A stretch of 64,000 nucleotides of DNA from Saccharicrinis aurantiacus. Lineage in GTDB: Bacteria > Bacteroidota > Bacteroidia > Bacteroidales > Marinilabiliaceae. The notes beneath the pieces were generated by a model that saw only the letters and a program-made list of their open reading frames with translations, searched no databases and was not told the origin of the DNA. This document shows positions 33,625 to 43,060 of this stretch, piece by piece. The stretch covers positions 1 through 64,000 of the forward strand of contig NZ_LYBV02000001.1 in NCBI RefSeq assembly GCF_001660705.2, written 5' to 3'. Within the stretch, counting starts at the first letter, position 1, and each line of letters begins with the position of its first letter. The translations under genes were made by a program, and so were the position numbers.

Positions 33625-34392
33625 TTATAATTTAAAACCCAAGGCTTTTACCACTGTATCTTTACGCATGCGCGAGATGCTTACTTGCGATTTATCGTGC
33701 ATTAGCAGATAACCACCATCCGTTTTAACGTAAGCTTTTACTTCCGATTTATTTACCAAGTGCGACTGGTGTACACGCAAAAAACCTTCGTCGCTCAATA
33801 ATTCCTCAAACTCTTTTAGCGTGCGCGATACTAAAACTTTTGATCCATCGATTAAATACACATGTGTGTAATTATTATCGCCTTTGCAGCGAATAATTTC
33901 TTTGGTTTTAACAAATAGTACTTGATCCGATGAGGGGAGCCCAATGCGTTTTTCACTTGCATTGTTATTTAAATCTAATGTTTCCCATTGTTCTTGCAAA
34001 TTACTTTGCGCCGAAGTAATTTTTTGACTTACACGCTCAATGGCTTGGTTTAAATCAGTATCGTTTAATGGTTTTAGTAGATAATCGAAAGCACAAAAAC
34101 GAATGGCCTTTATGGCATACTCATCAAAAGCGGTGGTAAAAATCACTTCAAAGTTCCTATTGGGGATGGCATCAAGCATATCGAAACCGCTACCTCCTGG
34201 CATTTTAATATCCAGAAATATTAATTGAGGGTTGTGTTTTGTAATAAGCTGTACACCATTTAAAGCATTGTGTGCAATATCAATAATAGTGATGTTTGGG
34301 TGGTTTTGGTTAAGCTTATTTTTAAGATATTGGCAATTGTTTGGTTCATCATCAACAATAATAGCTGATATGTTTGTAGGTTTATTCATCAT
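33625..34392 (-). CDS. LytTR-family response regulator
   Basis: A response regulator of about 255 residues. The receiver domain begins SAIIVDDEPNN, with the phospho-acceptor aspartate (about residue 61) in LIFLDIKMPGGSG and the switch lysine in DYLLKPL. The LytTR DNA-binding domain (about 155-255) has LFVKTKEIIRCKGDNNYTHV and LVSRTLKEFEELL. The start is ATG at 34392 (or 34389), inside the end of the kinase gene, so translation is coupled. It pairs with the LytS-type kinase just upstream. Confidence 0.92.
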   Translation of the reverse strand: MMNKPTNISAIIVDDEPNNCQYLKNKLNQNHPNITIIDIAHNALNGVQLITKHNPQLIFLDIKMPGGSGFDMLDAIPNRNFEVIFTTAFDEYAIKAIRFCAFDYLLKPLNDTDLNQAIERVSQKITSAQSNLQEQWETLDLNNNASEKRIGLPSSDQVLFVKTKEIIRCKGDNNYTHVYLIDGSKVLVSRTLKEFEELLSDEGFLRVHQSHLVNKSEVKAYVKTDGGYLLMHDKSQVSISRMRKDTVVKALGFKL

Positions 34393-37321
34393 CAAGGGGT
34401 AAAGTGATTTTTACTAAAGTACCTTTTTCTTTACTGTTAATATCCGATTTATTCAGGATTTTTATGTTCTGATGATTATCCGATGCATGGTAAATCATAT
34501 TAAAACGCTTTTGCGATAGCTTAATACCTTGACCATTGATCATATTCTCTTCTACAGGATAATATCCACCGCCATTATCATCGATAGAGCACATTATTAC
34601 GCCATTATTTTTAGCTATACAAATGCGTATTTCTCCTTTGTTTTGTAAGGATGATATACCATGAATAACTGCATTCTCAATAAATGGCTGCAATAACATG
34701 GCGGGTACTTCGGTATTGAATAAATCGAGGCTTTCATCCACCTCGATATGATAAAAGAAATTAAAACGCAGCGATTCTAATTTTAAGTAAGTACGGCTTG
34801 CCTTAATTTCTTCGTTAAGCGATATCATACTTTTGTTGGAGTTGTGCAATACCTGTCGCATTAAGCCCGAAAACTCACCAATGTATTGCGACGCTTCGTT
34901 ATTTCTATTGTCGCCCACCAAATGCTGAATTGAACTAAGGGTGTTAAACATGAAATGCGGGTTGAGCTGCGAGCGAATGGCTTTGAGCTCTAAGTCTAAC
35001 TTCTCGCGTTTGTGTTGCGCTATTGCTTTATTTCGTTTTTGCCACCAGTATACACTCAATAGGCTTATAATTGTAAGAGTAATAAAAGCTAAAACTCCCC
35101 AAACTAAATTACTCTTGTTGAATTCTACGGTATTAAAATCATCTTCGCGTAAGTCGAGATAACTTTGTAGCCAATTAATAGATTCTGTTAAATAAGAATC
35201 GTATCCTTCGACATTGGTAGGTAAAAAGTACGAAGTACTTTCTATTATTCCATTAGGGTTTATCAGGAAACTAGCGTGTTTGGAAGAAATGCCGTAAGGC
35301 TTTGTAGAAGCAAACTGCCAATTAGGATTACAAAGAATAGTTCCGCTATAGTATTTCGCTAAAGAATCTATTTTTTCGGAAGTAATTACTTTATCCGTTA
35401 AAATCAACAAGGGTTTAATTCGCTTGTCATTTAATTGCTTAAAATAATTTCCTAGATCTTTTACACTTTGTAATTCAATATCAGCCTCGGAATCAATAAA
35501 CTTAAAGTATACCCATTTGCCTTTATGGTTGCTTAAGTTTACTTGTTTACCCTCGGGAGTGAGTGATGTGAAATTGGGTGCTGCAAGGCCTTTTTGTATT
35601 CTTAGGGCATCACCAATATCGTTTTTTAGGTAAGCAGCTATTTCACTTTTAGGGTACATTTGGCAAAAATCTTTCACCAATTCTTGTGCATCGCTGTTAT
35701 TTCTATTCAATAGCATTTTTTGTATTTGATTGGCAAGGGCATAATATAGCACATCGTCTTTAAAAATAAGTTTAGCCAAGGTAAACTGATCTTTTGCAGC
35801 ATTGGTACTGAATAAATTAATCTGATTCTTTTTAAATCCGCAACACTGTGTAGTTTGATTCAACTGATATTGTAAAAACGAGCCTATATATTCCCTCATT
35901 TCGTTTGATGAATAACTTCCGTAAGTATGAAAATCTGCTGCAGCTAAAAATGTATTTTGCCAATTGTTATCATAACCATTTGTAAAGTAACCTTTCTGAT
36001 TACAGAATAGGGATGCATTATAACATCCAAAATAAATGCTTGCTTTTAAATGTTGTTTGCTGAGCGCCGATATGTTTTTAGTTTCAGTTTCCTTTATTAG
36101 CTTATTTTGTAATTGTAGCATTTCGGTTTTTAGGTGGTCAACAGAAGTGTAAGTTCCCCATTGTAATAGGTTAATTTGATGCTTAATCTGTTCGTGTAAA
36201 ATGAATTTAGTAGCATTGTTTCCTGAAAACTCCCAGCTATTTTGTGCATTGTTGGCATCAATATTCATAATGACGTTATCTCCAGGTTCAAAGAAAAATT
36301 GTTTAGTTATTGAATTTTCATCTTCAACATCGCCTATTCTAAAATTAAGTTCGCAAGCTCTGTTTAAAGGGAAAGTCCAGTTAAAATATCCACTTTCATC
36401 CACTTCTAAAGAGTCGAATTGAAAATAATAACTATCAGGATATTTATTGAGAATGTATAGGCTAAGCTTGCGTGCATTTAAGTTTTGTATAGTCCCGCTA
36501 AGTTTAAAAGTTGTTTTAGCGGCTTTTATGGTGTCATCTATAAACTCGACTCTATGATAAGGTATGTTCTTTGTTTCATAGGAGTACCTACCTTTAGTAA
36601 AGCGGCCTTTCTTTTGCGAAAATAGAAGTGGCCCTTCACACGGACTATTCATGTAGTTGGCATCAAGTATTTTTGGATGCCAATAAGCAGGCTGAAAGAA
36701 TAGTAAGGAATCTTTTTTGGTAAGATATCCCATGGGAATTGATGTATCACCCTTTCTAATTATAGAGTCTTCCATACGTTTAGCATCGTAAGAAAGAGGA
36801 AATGCACCTTGCGTTATGTCTTTTATAAAGTTTTGCTTGCCAAAATAATAGCTTTCAGATTTTTTGCTGATATATTTATCAAAGTCCTTTTCATTAAATG
36901 GTATTAACGCAGTTTTATTTAGGGCTTGAGATGTACTTATATTACCATCGGATTGAACGACTATTTTATATTTATCGCCAATTTGATTCAATAAAGAGAA
37001 GTCCTCTTCAATAAACGGTAGTGCGCCCGTATGTGTATCAAAATGATGATAAGAGTTATGAGAAATAGCCCTCACTATTTCAGCTTGTAGTTCTGTCGAG
37101 TCCGGATATTCCTTGAGTGCTTTAAATGATACGAAGTATTTATTATACCATGATTCTTTTAAAGAATTTGCATTCCATCCGCGTAAATCTTGAAGCTGCA
37201 AGCTTCTTATCATAAAGGTATCCCCCTGTTTTATGTGGTATTGAATATCAGATGGCGTGTTGCTCGTCATTGTGTTAATGGAAAAACAGAATACGAGAAT
37301 GATGAGCTTGAGAAGTTTCAT
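34382..37321 (-). CDS. LytS-type sensor kinase with TlpA-like extracytoplasmic domain
   Basis: A 979-residue membrane kinase with an unusual sensor. After a signal-type helix (1-18) come about 550 extracytoplasmic residues, including a DUF4369-like beta domain (about 270-360). A thioredoxin/redoxin-like domain follows (about 578-725: APNFTSLTPEGKQVNLSNHK, KWVYFKFIDSEAD, LINPNGII). The position of the CxxC reads FIDSEADIE, so the redox cysteines are missing. One TM helix (about 739-760) leads into a His_kinase domain with LNPHFMFNTL (His789) and an ATP-binding C-terminus (FIENAVIHG, DDNGGG). The neighbouring TlpA-type gene has the same architecture with an intact CGPC, so the sensor seems to derive from it. 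The start at 37321 gives the signal helix. The stop overlaps the regulator start. Confidence 0.88.
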   Translation of the reverse strand: MKLLKLIILVFCFSINTMTSNTPSDIQYHIKQGDTFMIRSLQLQDLRGWNANSLKESWYNKYFVSFKALKEYPDSTELQAEIVRAISHNSYHHFDTHTGALPFIEEDFSLLNQIGDKYKIVVQSDGNISTSQALNKTALIPFNEKDFDKYISKKSESYYFGKQNFIKDITQGAFPLSYDAKRMEDSIIRKGDTSIPMGYLTKKDSLLFFQPAYWHPKILDANYMNSPCEGPLLFSQKKGRFTKGRYSYETKNIPYHRVEFIDDTIKAAKTTFKLSGTIQNLNARKLSLYILNKYPDSYYFQFDSLEVDESGYFNWTFPLNRACELNFRIGDVEDENSITKQFFFEPGDNVIMNIDANNAQNSWEFSGNNATKFILHEQIKHQINLLQWGTYTSVDHLKTEMLQLQNKLIKETETKNISALSKQHLKASIYFGCYNASLFCNQKGYFTNGYDNNWQNTFLAAADFHTYGSYSSNEMREYIGSFLQYQLNQTTQCCGFKKNQINLFSTNAAKDQFTLAKLIFKDDVLYYALANQIQKMLLNRNNSDAQELVKDFCQMYPKSEIAAYLKNDIGDALRIQKGLAAPNFTSLTPEGKQVNLSNHKGKWVYFKFIDSEADIELQSVKDLGNYFKQLNDKRIKPLLILTDKVITSEKIDSLAKYYSGTILCNPNWQFASTKPYGISSKHASFLINPNGIIESTSYFLPTNVEGYDSYLTESINWLQSYLDLREDDFNTVEFNKSNLVWGVLAFITLTIISLLSVYWWQKRNKAIAQHKREKLDLELKAIRSQLNPHFMFNTLSSIQHLVGDNRNNEASQYIGEFSGLMRQVLHNSNKSMISLNEEIKASRTYLKLESLRFNFFYHIEVDESLDLFNTEVPAMLLQPFIENAVIHGISSLQNKGEIRICIAKNNGVIMCSIDDNGGGYYPVEENMINGQGIKLSQKRFNMIYHASDNHQNIKILNKSDINSKEKGTLVKITLPLDDE

Positions 37322-37395
37322 AGTTTTAAAATAGAGTAGGTGCAAAAATGTAAAATAAGAAATTAAAAAGGATAAAGATTGGGTAATAATTATTC

Positions 37396-37425
37396 TACTG
37401 AATAGCTATATTTATTTATTCAGTA
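37396..37425 (-). terminator. weak stem-loop at the end of the tlpA-like gene
   Basis: TACTGAATA pairs with TATTCAGTA across the last codons and stop of the gene at 37412. With no T-run it may only reduce read-through into the kinase gene. Confidence 0.35.
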
Positions 37426-38848
37426 TAGATCTTAACTCTCTCTCCAAATCGGATTCCTCACCGTCTTTTACTTCAGTGGGTCGCGGAGCACTGTAATTTG
37501 CTAATTTACCATCCTTATCAAAAATCATATAGCAAGGAACCCAGAATATTTCCATAAAGTTATGAAGGCTTGATTTAAATCCATTTTCAAACAGGTAATG
37601 ATTGTCTTTGGTCTGTGATACCTCATATAATGTATCCCAAAGTTTATCATTATTTCCATCAACAGTTATGTATACGAATTCAATAGCCTTGTTGGCAAGT
37701 TTACTTTTAAGTTTTTTAGAATGTGGCATCGCCATTCGGCATGGGCCGCAATATGGTGACCAAATATCTAGGTATACTACTTTTCCTTTAAATTGTGTCA
37801 TCATTTCGCCGAAAGTGGATTTCACACCTGCACTATCTACGACAATGGCATTAGCCATTTCTGAGTGTAAAGGCTGACCTAGTAAGGATTGTTTGGTTTT
37901 ATATTTTTTAATAGCAGTGGCCACTTCGTAGGATGCAATTTCATCGTTATTGAGGTTATAGAATGCATCAATAAATTTTTGATCATAATTAGATTCACTT
38001 AGTTTAGACTGTATTTGCGCTGCCATAGCATATGACCTTGTTTTACCAGATAAAGAGTCGTTAATGGCAATAAATTTGGCATCATCTTTACTTATTTTAT
38101 TATTTTGAGTTCTTATTATTTCGCTTATTTCGTGTACTACACTTGCTATGTAATCATTATAAATACTATATTTTGTATCGTGGTCATTTAGTAGAGATAG
38201 ATCATATTTTTCAGTATATATTTGAGGCCATTTTACCGAGTCGCTATCTATTTTGTATTTGTGGCAGTAGAAACGTTTGGCACTTTCAATGGCACCATAT
38301 CTCGCATACTTTATATCGGCTAAATAGTAATTGTTAAATGCTTCTTCAAGTTGATAGGTTTTCTGATAATTGTATAAAAGCTGTGTTCGTCCATCTATAA
38401 AACGATTCACCTGATAAGCAAAAGTATCTAAGTTTAAATCATCGCTACATAAAGCTTTATAGATATAATCGGAATTGAATTCACTTTTCTCAACAGCTTG
38501 TAGAAAATTGTTTTTGTTGGCTCCTTTACCCTTAAAGAGTATAGAATCACCATCTATATCAATACCAATATTATCTCCAGGTAAAAAACTAACAGGTTGC
38601 GTGTAATTACCCATCTGCATTTGTCCGTTCATCAGCCGTTTTACAGGAATTTGTAAGGTGCAATTTTGGTTTACAAACACGCCTTTGTAGTCATCGGATA
38701 AATATGAAATGGGATTATCGTTCATATACTGAAATTCAATTTCAGTTGGGTTTCCAGAAATTATAGTTCCGGTTATTTTCACAGGCTTTTGTGCATTAGT
38801 AAGGATGCAGCATAATAAACTAAAACATAGTAATGAAAGCGTTTTCAT
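37412..38848 (-). CDS. TlpA-family thiol-disulfide protein with N-terminal DUF4369-like domain
   Basis: A 478-residue exported protein. The signal peptide is residues 1-19 (ending TNAQ). A beta-rich DUF4369-like domain (about 20-110, with VKITGTIISGNPTEIEFQY) is followed by a helical middle and a C-terminal thioredoxin fold (about 335-478). Its active site is IWSPYCGPCRMAMP, with Cys367 and Cys370, and the cis-Pro loop is WVPCYMIFDKDG. It should act on disulfides in the periplasm. The sensor kinase gene follows 90 nt downstream on the same strand, and the two proteins are related over most of their length. This suggests the pair senses and repairs envelope thiol state (inference). Confidence 0.85.
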   Translation of the reverse strand: MKTLSLLCFSLLCCILTNAQKPVKITGTIISGNPTEIEFQYMNDNPISYLSDDYKGVFVNQNCTLQIPVKRLMNGQMQMGNYTQPVSFLPGDNIGIDIDGDSILFKGKGANKNNFLQAVEKSEFNSDYIYKALCSDDLNLDTFAYQVNRFIDGRTQLLYNYQKTYQLEEAFNNYYLADIKYARYGAIESAKRFYCHKYKIDSDSVKWPQIYTEKYDLSLLNDHDTKYSIYNDYIASVVHEISEIIRTQNNKISKDDAKFIAINDSLSGKTRSYAMAAQIQSKLSESNYDQKFIDAFYNLNNDEIASYEVATAIKKYKTKQSLLGQPLHSEMANAIVVDSAGVKSTFGEMMTQFKGKVVYLDIWSPYCGPCRMAMPHSKKLKSKLANKAIEFVYITVDGNNDKLWDTLYEVSQTKDNHYLFENGFKSSLHNFMEIFWVPCYMIFDKDGKLANYSAPRPTEVKDGEESDLERELRSILNK

Positions 38849-38849
38849 A

Positions 38850-38898
38850 AAGGCTTTTTTTAGGATTTATAATTATGCTAAGTTATCCTACAAAGCCT
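38850..38898 (-). promoter_or_regulatory. hairpin in the leader of the tlpA-like gene
   Basis: AGGCTTTTTTTAGGAT and ATCCTACAAAGCCT pair with a small bulge directly before the start codon at 38848. The hairpin would hide the translation start region. The rest of the 309-nt divergent gap holds the CCCC motifs described separately. Confidence 0.4.
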
Positions 38899-38976
38899 AC
38901 TTTAAGTAGTAGCATGAGTATATGGTTGCTTATAATTAGAATTTGGTAAGATCCGCACAAGTTTATCTACATTAAG

Positions 38977-39030
38977 ATACCCCTATTTCATTAGACCACC
39001 TTGTTTTTCATAAATCCCCATCACATTAAT
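38977..39030 (+). promoter_or_regulatory. CCCC-motif pair upstream of GH86
   Basis: ATACCCCTATTTCATTA at 38977 and TAAATCCCCATCACATTAAT at 39011, the CCCC cores 36 bp apart, 140-180 bp before the GH86 start. Same motif as upstream of the sulfatase, GH29-3, AraC and two T9SS cargo genes. Confidence 0.5.
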
Positions 39031-39157
39031 TCGGAGTGGTTCTTCTCCCACCTATTTTTAGGAGTTTTATTTCCATTGTGGCAATTCTATAAATGTAAAT
39101 TAGCCTTTTATAAAAGTACTTTAAATCCTTGCCGCTAATGCGAAGGATAAAAAAAAT

Positions 39158-40999
39158 ATGCAGATGAAAAGAATACAAGTCGTAAAATTACTAGCCTTCA
39201 TGCTATTTCCTTTAGGTGGTGTTTCCACTCAGGCACAAGGCACAATTACTATCGATCATAAAACACAGCGCTATGTGGGCAATGAATCTACCTTTAATAG
39301 AAGTAAATATTTAACCTTCCATGCCTTTTTTAAAAAGGAAGATGCCGATTTTGAGAAGTGGAAAAAGGAATACAATATCGACTCAGATTATGTTGGTGCT
39401 CGGATGTTTAATAGTCCGGCAGCAAAACATAAAAATGGTGTTTATCCTAAAGTGAAAAAGAAATATAATGGAGTGCGCGAGGTAAGTAATTATGCATCAA
39501 CAGGACATCCTAGCTCTATTTTTTACGATAAAACAGTTGATTACTCTCAAGTAGACATAACTAAATTCAGTAAGGAAGCGGCACAGTTTTCGGCTGCTTA
39601 TTTTAGGGATGAAGCAGATTTTGTACCACTGTATTTTGAACCATTTAATGAGCCCATGATTAAGGCTGTTACATTATATCCAGAAGGAAGAAATGGCAAA
39701 TATAAAAAAGAGAAGATTAATGCTATCACAACTAAAATGTGTGAGTTCCATCGTGATGTAGCGCAAGAAATTCATGCCACGCCCGAGTTGTCTAATATGA
39801 AGGTAGCTGGTTTCGGATCGGCATTTCCTGAGTTTGATGCCAATAATTTTGGCTTGTGGGAAGCCCGATATAAAAACTTTATTGATATAGCGGGTGCAGA
39901 TATTGATATTTATACGGTTCACCTTTACGATGGGAGTGGTGTTAACAATAAGGATGGGCGCAGATCTGGATCAAACTCAGAAGCTATCTTGGATATGATT
40001 GAAGCCTATAGTTTTATCAAACTCAATGAGGTTAAGCCTTTTGCCATTACAGAATATGGTCGTCTTGTACCTGATCAGCCCAACTATAAAAAGAATGGTA
40101 ACTACGTGCCTTTAGTAAATGCGCAAGCCGTACGCTCGCAAATGCATATGGTAATGAATTTTATTGAGCGTGGTAATGATGTTGTGTTATCAACACCTTT
40201 TACCATTGGTAAACAGCAGCCCAAGGCACGCTATTCGAAATCGGGTTTATGGACTAAAACAGAAAATGGAAATTGGGAGTTAACCGAGCGTAAGTACTTT
40301 TTTGAAGTATGGAAAGATGTAAAAGGCGAAAGAGTTCGTTTTAACTCCACTAATGTGGATGTGCAAACACAAGCTTTTGTTGATGGCAAACAATTGTACG
40401 TGGTATTAAACAATTTAAACGACGAAACGCAAAATATAAATCTCGATTTACTAGATGCCAAAGGTTTAAAAGATGTAAGCATAAAGCGATTGAATATTTA
40501 TAAGGATAAATTACCCGAGTTAACAGAAACGCAACAAAGTTCGCTTACCGATTTATCGATTAATTATGGAGAAACAGTTGTATTGACTTATAATTTTAAA
40601 TCGAACATCAAGTTTACAAATACTATACGTAGTAAAAAGCATTATGCAAGCTCTTACCTAAAACCAATTAAAGCAGATACTGAAATAGATTTTACTATAG
40701 AAAATATTGAAGCAGGTAAAGGCGAAGCTACTTTACGTTTAGGCTTAGGCCGAGATCATGGTTTATCTTTACAACCAATAATATTGGTTAATGGCAACGA
40801 GCTAAATTTACCTACTGATCCTATTAGAGGTTATGATCAGAACACTAGAAAACGTTTTTTCGGGACTTTAGAGATTCCGGTTCCTATGGTATATTTAAAA
40901 GATGGTACCAATGAAATTGGGGTTAAATTTAGGGATAATGGAGGTCATGTATCCTCGGTTATATTGCAAGTTCAAAATGCTGACAAGTCCCTTAAATAG
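39158..40999 (+). CDS. GH86-like beta-agarase/porphyranase
   Basis: A 613-residue secreted glycoside hydrolase (signal peptide to about residue 27, ending TQAQ). The catalytic TIM barrel (about 30-400) shows the clan GH-A pair: acid/base Glu165 in YFEPFNEPM and nucleophile Glu299 in FAITEYGRL. Two C-terminal beta domains (about 400-490 and 500-613) complete the three-domain GH86 layout. GH86 enzymes cut beta-1,4 links in agarose or porphyran. The neighbouring sulfatase and GH29 genes make porphyran the likelier substrate (inference). An ATG six bases downstream is an equally possible start. Confidence 0.82.
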   Translation: MQMKRIQVVKLLAFMLFPLGGVSTQAQGTITIDHKTQRYVGNESTFNRSKYLTFHAFFKKEDADFEKWKKEYNIDSDYVGARMFNSPAAKHKNGVYPKVKKKYNGVREVSNYASTGHPSSIFYDKTVDYSQVDITKFSKEAAQFSAAYFRDEADFVPLYFEPFNEPMIKAVTLYPEGRNGKYKKEKINAITTKMCEFHRDVAQEIHATPELSNMKVAGFGSAFPEFDANNFGLWEARYKNFIDIAGADIDIYTVHLYDGSGVNNKDGRRSGSNSEAILDMIEAYSFIKLNEVKPFAITEYGRLVPDQPNYKKNGNYVPLVNAQAVRSQMHMVMNFIERGNDVVLSTPFTIGKQQPKARYSKSGLWTKTENGNWELTERKYFFEVWKDVKGERVRFNSTNVDVQTQAFVDGKQLYVVLNNLNDETQNINLDLLDAKGLKDVSIKRLNIYKDKLPELTETQQSSLTDLSINYGETVVLTYNFKSNIKFTNTIRSKKHYASSYLKPIKADTEIDFTIENIEAGKGEATLRLGLGRDHGLSLQPIILVNGNELNLPTDPIRGYDQNTRKRFFGTLEIPVPMVYLKDGTNEIGVKFRDNGGHVSSVILQVQNADKSLK

Positions 41000-41020
41000 G
41001 GCTATTTCATAAAATATAGA

Positions 41021-41054
41021 AAGAGGAATCTCAAGTTTGGGATTCCTCTTTTTT
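41021..41054 (+). terminator. terminator after GH86
   Basis: AAGAGGAATC-TCAAGTTTGG-GATTCCTCTT followed by six T residues. Confidence 0.9.
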
Positions 41055-41084
41055 GCGTTTAGAGTATTGCTGCTAATTAAATAA

Positions 41085-41354
41085 ATACCCCCTGTTTATA
41101 AGACTAAAAATAGGGAATGAAACTATTCTAATGATAGTATATTTACAATCGAAAAGTAGTAAAACGAATAAATGCCTGTTAGTTGTCATTATTTTCATTT
41201 TCAATATAGCTGTTTTCCTGCTAAGAAGATTAATTATAAGAAGTTAAATATTATCCTCATTTGAGCCGATGACTTAGGTTGCTCTAGTGGTTTGTTCAGA
41301 TGATGTACAGTACCTGCTCTTACTATGCAAGCATAAATAACCCCTGTTTATTCC
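41085..41354 (+). promoter_or_regulatory. two CCCC motifs in the 400-bp gap before the sulfatase
   Basis: ATACCCCCTGTTTATA at 41085-41100 and AAATAACCCCTGTTTATTCC at 41335-41354. Both share CCCCTGTTTAT in direct orientation; the second is about 115 bp before the sulfatase start. The sequence between shows no gene. Confidence 0.5.
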
Positions 41355-41458
41355 TAGAAAAGTAACTGATAAAAGGTTTAGTTATTAAATAAATTAGCTA
41401 GCTGAGAATAGTGCTTATATTTTATGTAGCACAACTAATAAAATTAATTACTTGTAAT

Positions 41459-42922
41459 ATGAACATTTTAAAACATTTTTCAGCTTTACTTTTTCTAAGC
41501 TTATTATTTCCGCAATTGGCAAAAAGCCAAGAAAAGCCCAATCTTGTGATCATTTACACCGATGAGCATAACTTTAGAACGCTAGGTTGCTACCGAGAGC
41601 AATTAAGCGAAGATCAAGCCTTTGTTTGGGGAAAGGGTGTTGAAGTAAAAACACCAAACATCGATAGATTGGCGCACGAGGGTTCCATCTGTAACAATTT
41701 TTATGCGTCATCTCCGGTGTGTACACCATCAAGGGCTTCTTTTGTATCGGGTAAATACCCTATTGCAACACGTTCTTATCGTAACGATATTCCTATGTAT
41801 GATGATGTGCAAACTTTTGCTGAGGTACTAAAAGAAAGTGGTTACGCTACATCTTACATCGGTAAGTGGCATTTAGATGGTGATGCCAAACCGGGTTTTG
41901 AACCTGCACGTAAATTCGGGTTTACTGATAATAGGTATATGTTTAACCGAGGGCACTGGAAAGCACTTGATGATGAAAATGGAGAACCAATTATTTATGG
42001 CAAATATGATGCTGAGACACAAAGACAGCAGGTTAATTTAAAAAAGATAACAGATGAAAACTTTACTACCGATTATTTGACCACAAAAGGTCTAGAGGTT
42101 TTAGAACGTGATAAAAAAGGACCTTTCTGTTTGATGCTTTCTATTCCTGATCCGCATACGCCAAACACAGTTCGCCCTCCTTATGATACTATGTATGAGA
42201 ATTTATTTTTTGAACAACCTAAAACCATGCAAACACCAAAGGATAAGATGCCAAAATGGGCAGCTGTTGGTGGCAAGAGCGAAGCAAAAGAACTTGATCA
42301 GGGAAAAATGCAACGTTACTTTGGAATGGTTAAATGTATTGATGATAATGTGGGGCGTATTCTTCAGTTTTTAGATGATAATGATTTAGCCGATAATACC
42401 ATTGTATTGTTTACATCAGACCATGGCGACTTAATGGGCGAGCACCGCAAGCACAATAAAGGAAACCCTTACGAAGCATCGGCAAAAGTGCCATTTGTAT
42501 TGCGTTATCCGAATAAAGTGAAATCGGGAAAAGTGATTAACAAGGCATTTACATCTACCGATTTTAAGCCTATTATTTTGGGTTTAATGGATGCCAAATT
42601 TACCGAAGAAACACATGGTATTGATGCCTCCAGCGATTTTACATCGAAGAAAAAAGTAGTTACCGATGATCGTATTACTTACATGACAAGCTCAGCACAA
42701 TCGTGGATTGCTAGTTTGAGCAATAGATACAAATTGGTATTATCAACAGGAAGCGAGCCATGGTTAATTGATTTACAGAAAGACCCAAATGAAGAAATCA
42801 ATTTCTATAAGAATCCAGAATATAAAGAGATTGCAAAAAAAATGCAAAGCGAATTAATACGCCAAGCAAAATTGTATAAAGACCCTGTTTTTACTAGTAA
42901 TAAGAAATTGCTTTATGAGTAG
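41459..42922 (+). CDS. S1-family sulfatase (formylglycine type)
   Basis: A 487-residue exported sulfatase. The ATG at 41459 exposes the signal peptide (to about residue 24, LAKSQ); an in-frame GTG at 41411 is not preferred. The catalytic signature is SSPVCTPSRASF, with Cys88 to be converted to formylglycine. Metal ligands are visible in VIIYTDEHNF near 31 and FTSDHGDLMGEH near 324, and GKWHLDG supplies further active-site residues. It should remove sulfate esters from the algal polysaccharide handled by the adjacent GH86 and GH29 enzymes; L-galactose-6-sulfate of porphyran is one possible target (inference). The sulfatase-maturing enzyme is not in this window. Confidence 0.9.
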   Translation: MNILKHFSALLFLSLLFPQLAKSQEKPNLVIIYTDEHNFRTLGCYREQLSEDQAFVWGKGVEVKTPNIDRLAHEGSICNNFYASSPVCTPSRASFVSGKYPIATRSYRNDIPMYDDVQTFAEVLKESGYATSYIGKWHLDGDAKPGFEPARKFGFTDNRYMFNRGHWKALDDENGEPIIYGKYDAETQRQQVNLKKITDENFTTDYLTTKGLEVLERDKKGPFCLMLSIPDPHTPNTVRPPYDTMYENLFFEQPKTMQTPKDKMPKWAAVGGKSEAKELDQGKMQRYFGMVKCIDDNVGRILQFLDDNDLADNTIVLFTSDHGDLMGEHRKHNKGNPYEASAKVPFVLRYPNKVKSGKVINKAFTSTDFKPIILGLMDAKFTEETHGIDASSDFTSKKKVVTDDRITYMTSSAQSWIASLSNRYKLVLSTGSEPWLIDLQKDPNEEINFYKNPEYKEIAKKMQSELIRQAKLYKDPVFTSNKKLLYE

Positions 42923-42932
42923 TATTTTCTAA

Positions 42933-42947
42933 GGAAAATGGGGATAT
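42933..42947 (-). promoter_or_regulatory. CCCC motif, inverted, after the sulfatase
   Basis: On the minus strand ATATCCCCATTTTCC. It lies about 120 bp before GH29-1 but in the opposite orientation to the other sites, so it may be chance. Confidence 0.25.
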
Positions 42948-42963
42948 AAATTAGTAGTAAGAT

Positions 42964-43018
42964 AAAAGTATAAAGATTAAAGACGGATTCATATACTTAT
43001 GAATCTCTTTATACTTTT
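42964..43018 (+). terminator. terminator between sulfatase and GH29-1
   Basis: AAAAGTATAAAGA pairs perfectly with TCTTTATACTTTT, and GATTCATA with TATGAATC in the inner part. Confidence 0.8.
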
Positions 43019-43060
43019 GTCTTCATGCTTAATATTATGTTTAATTAAATAGTAACAACT

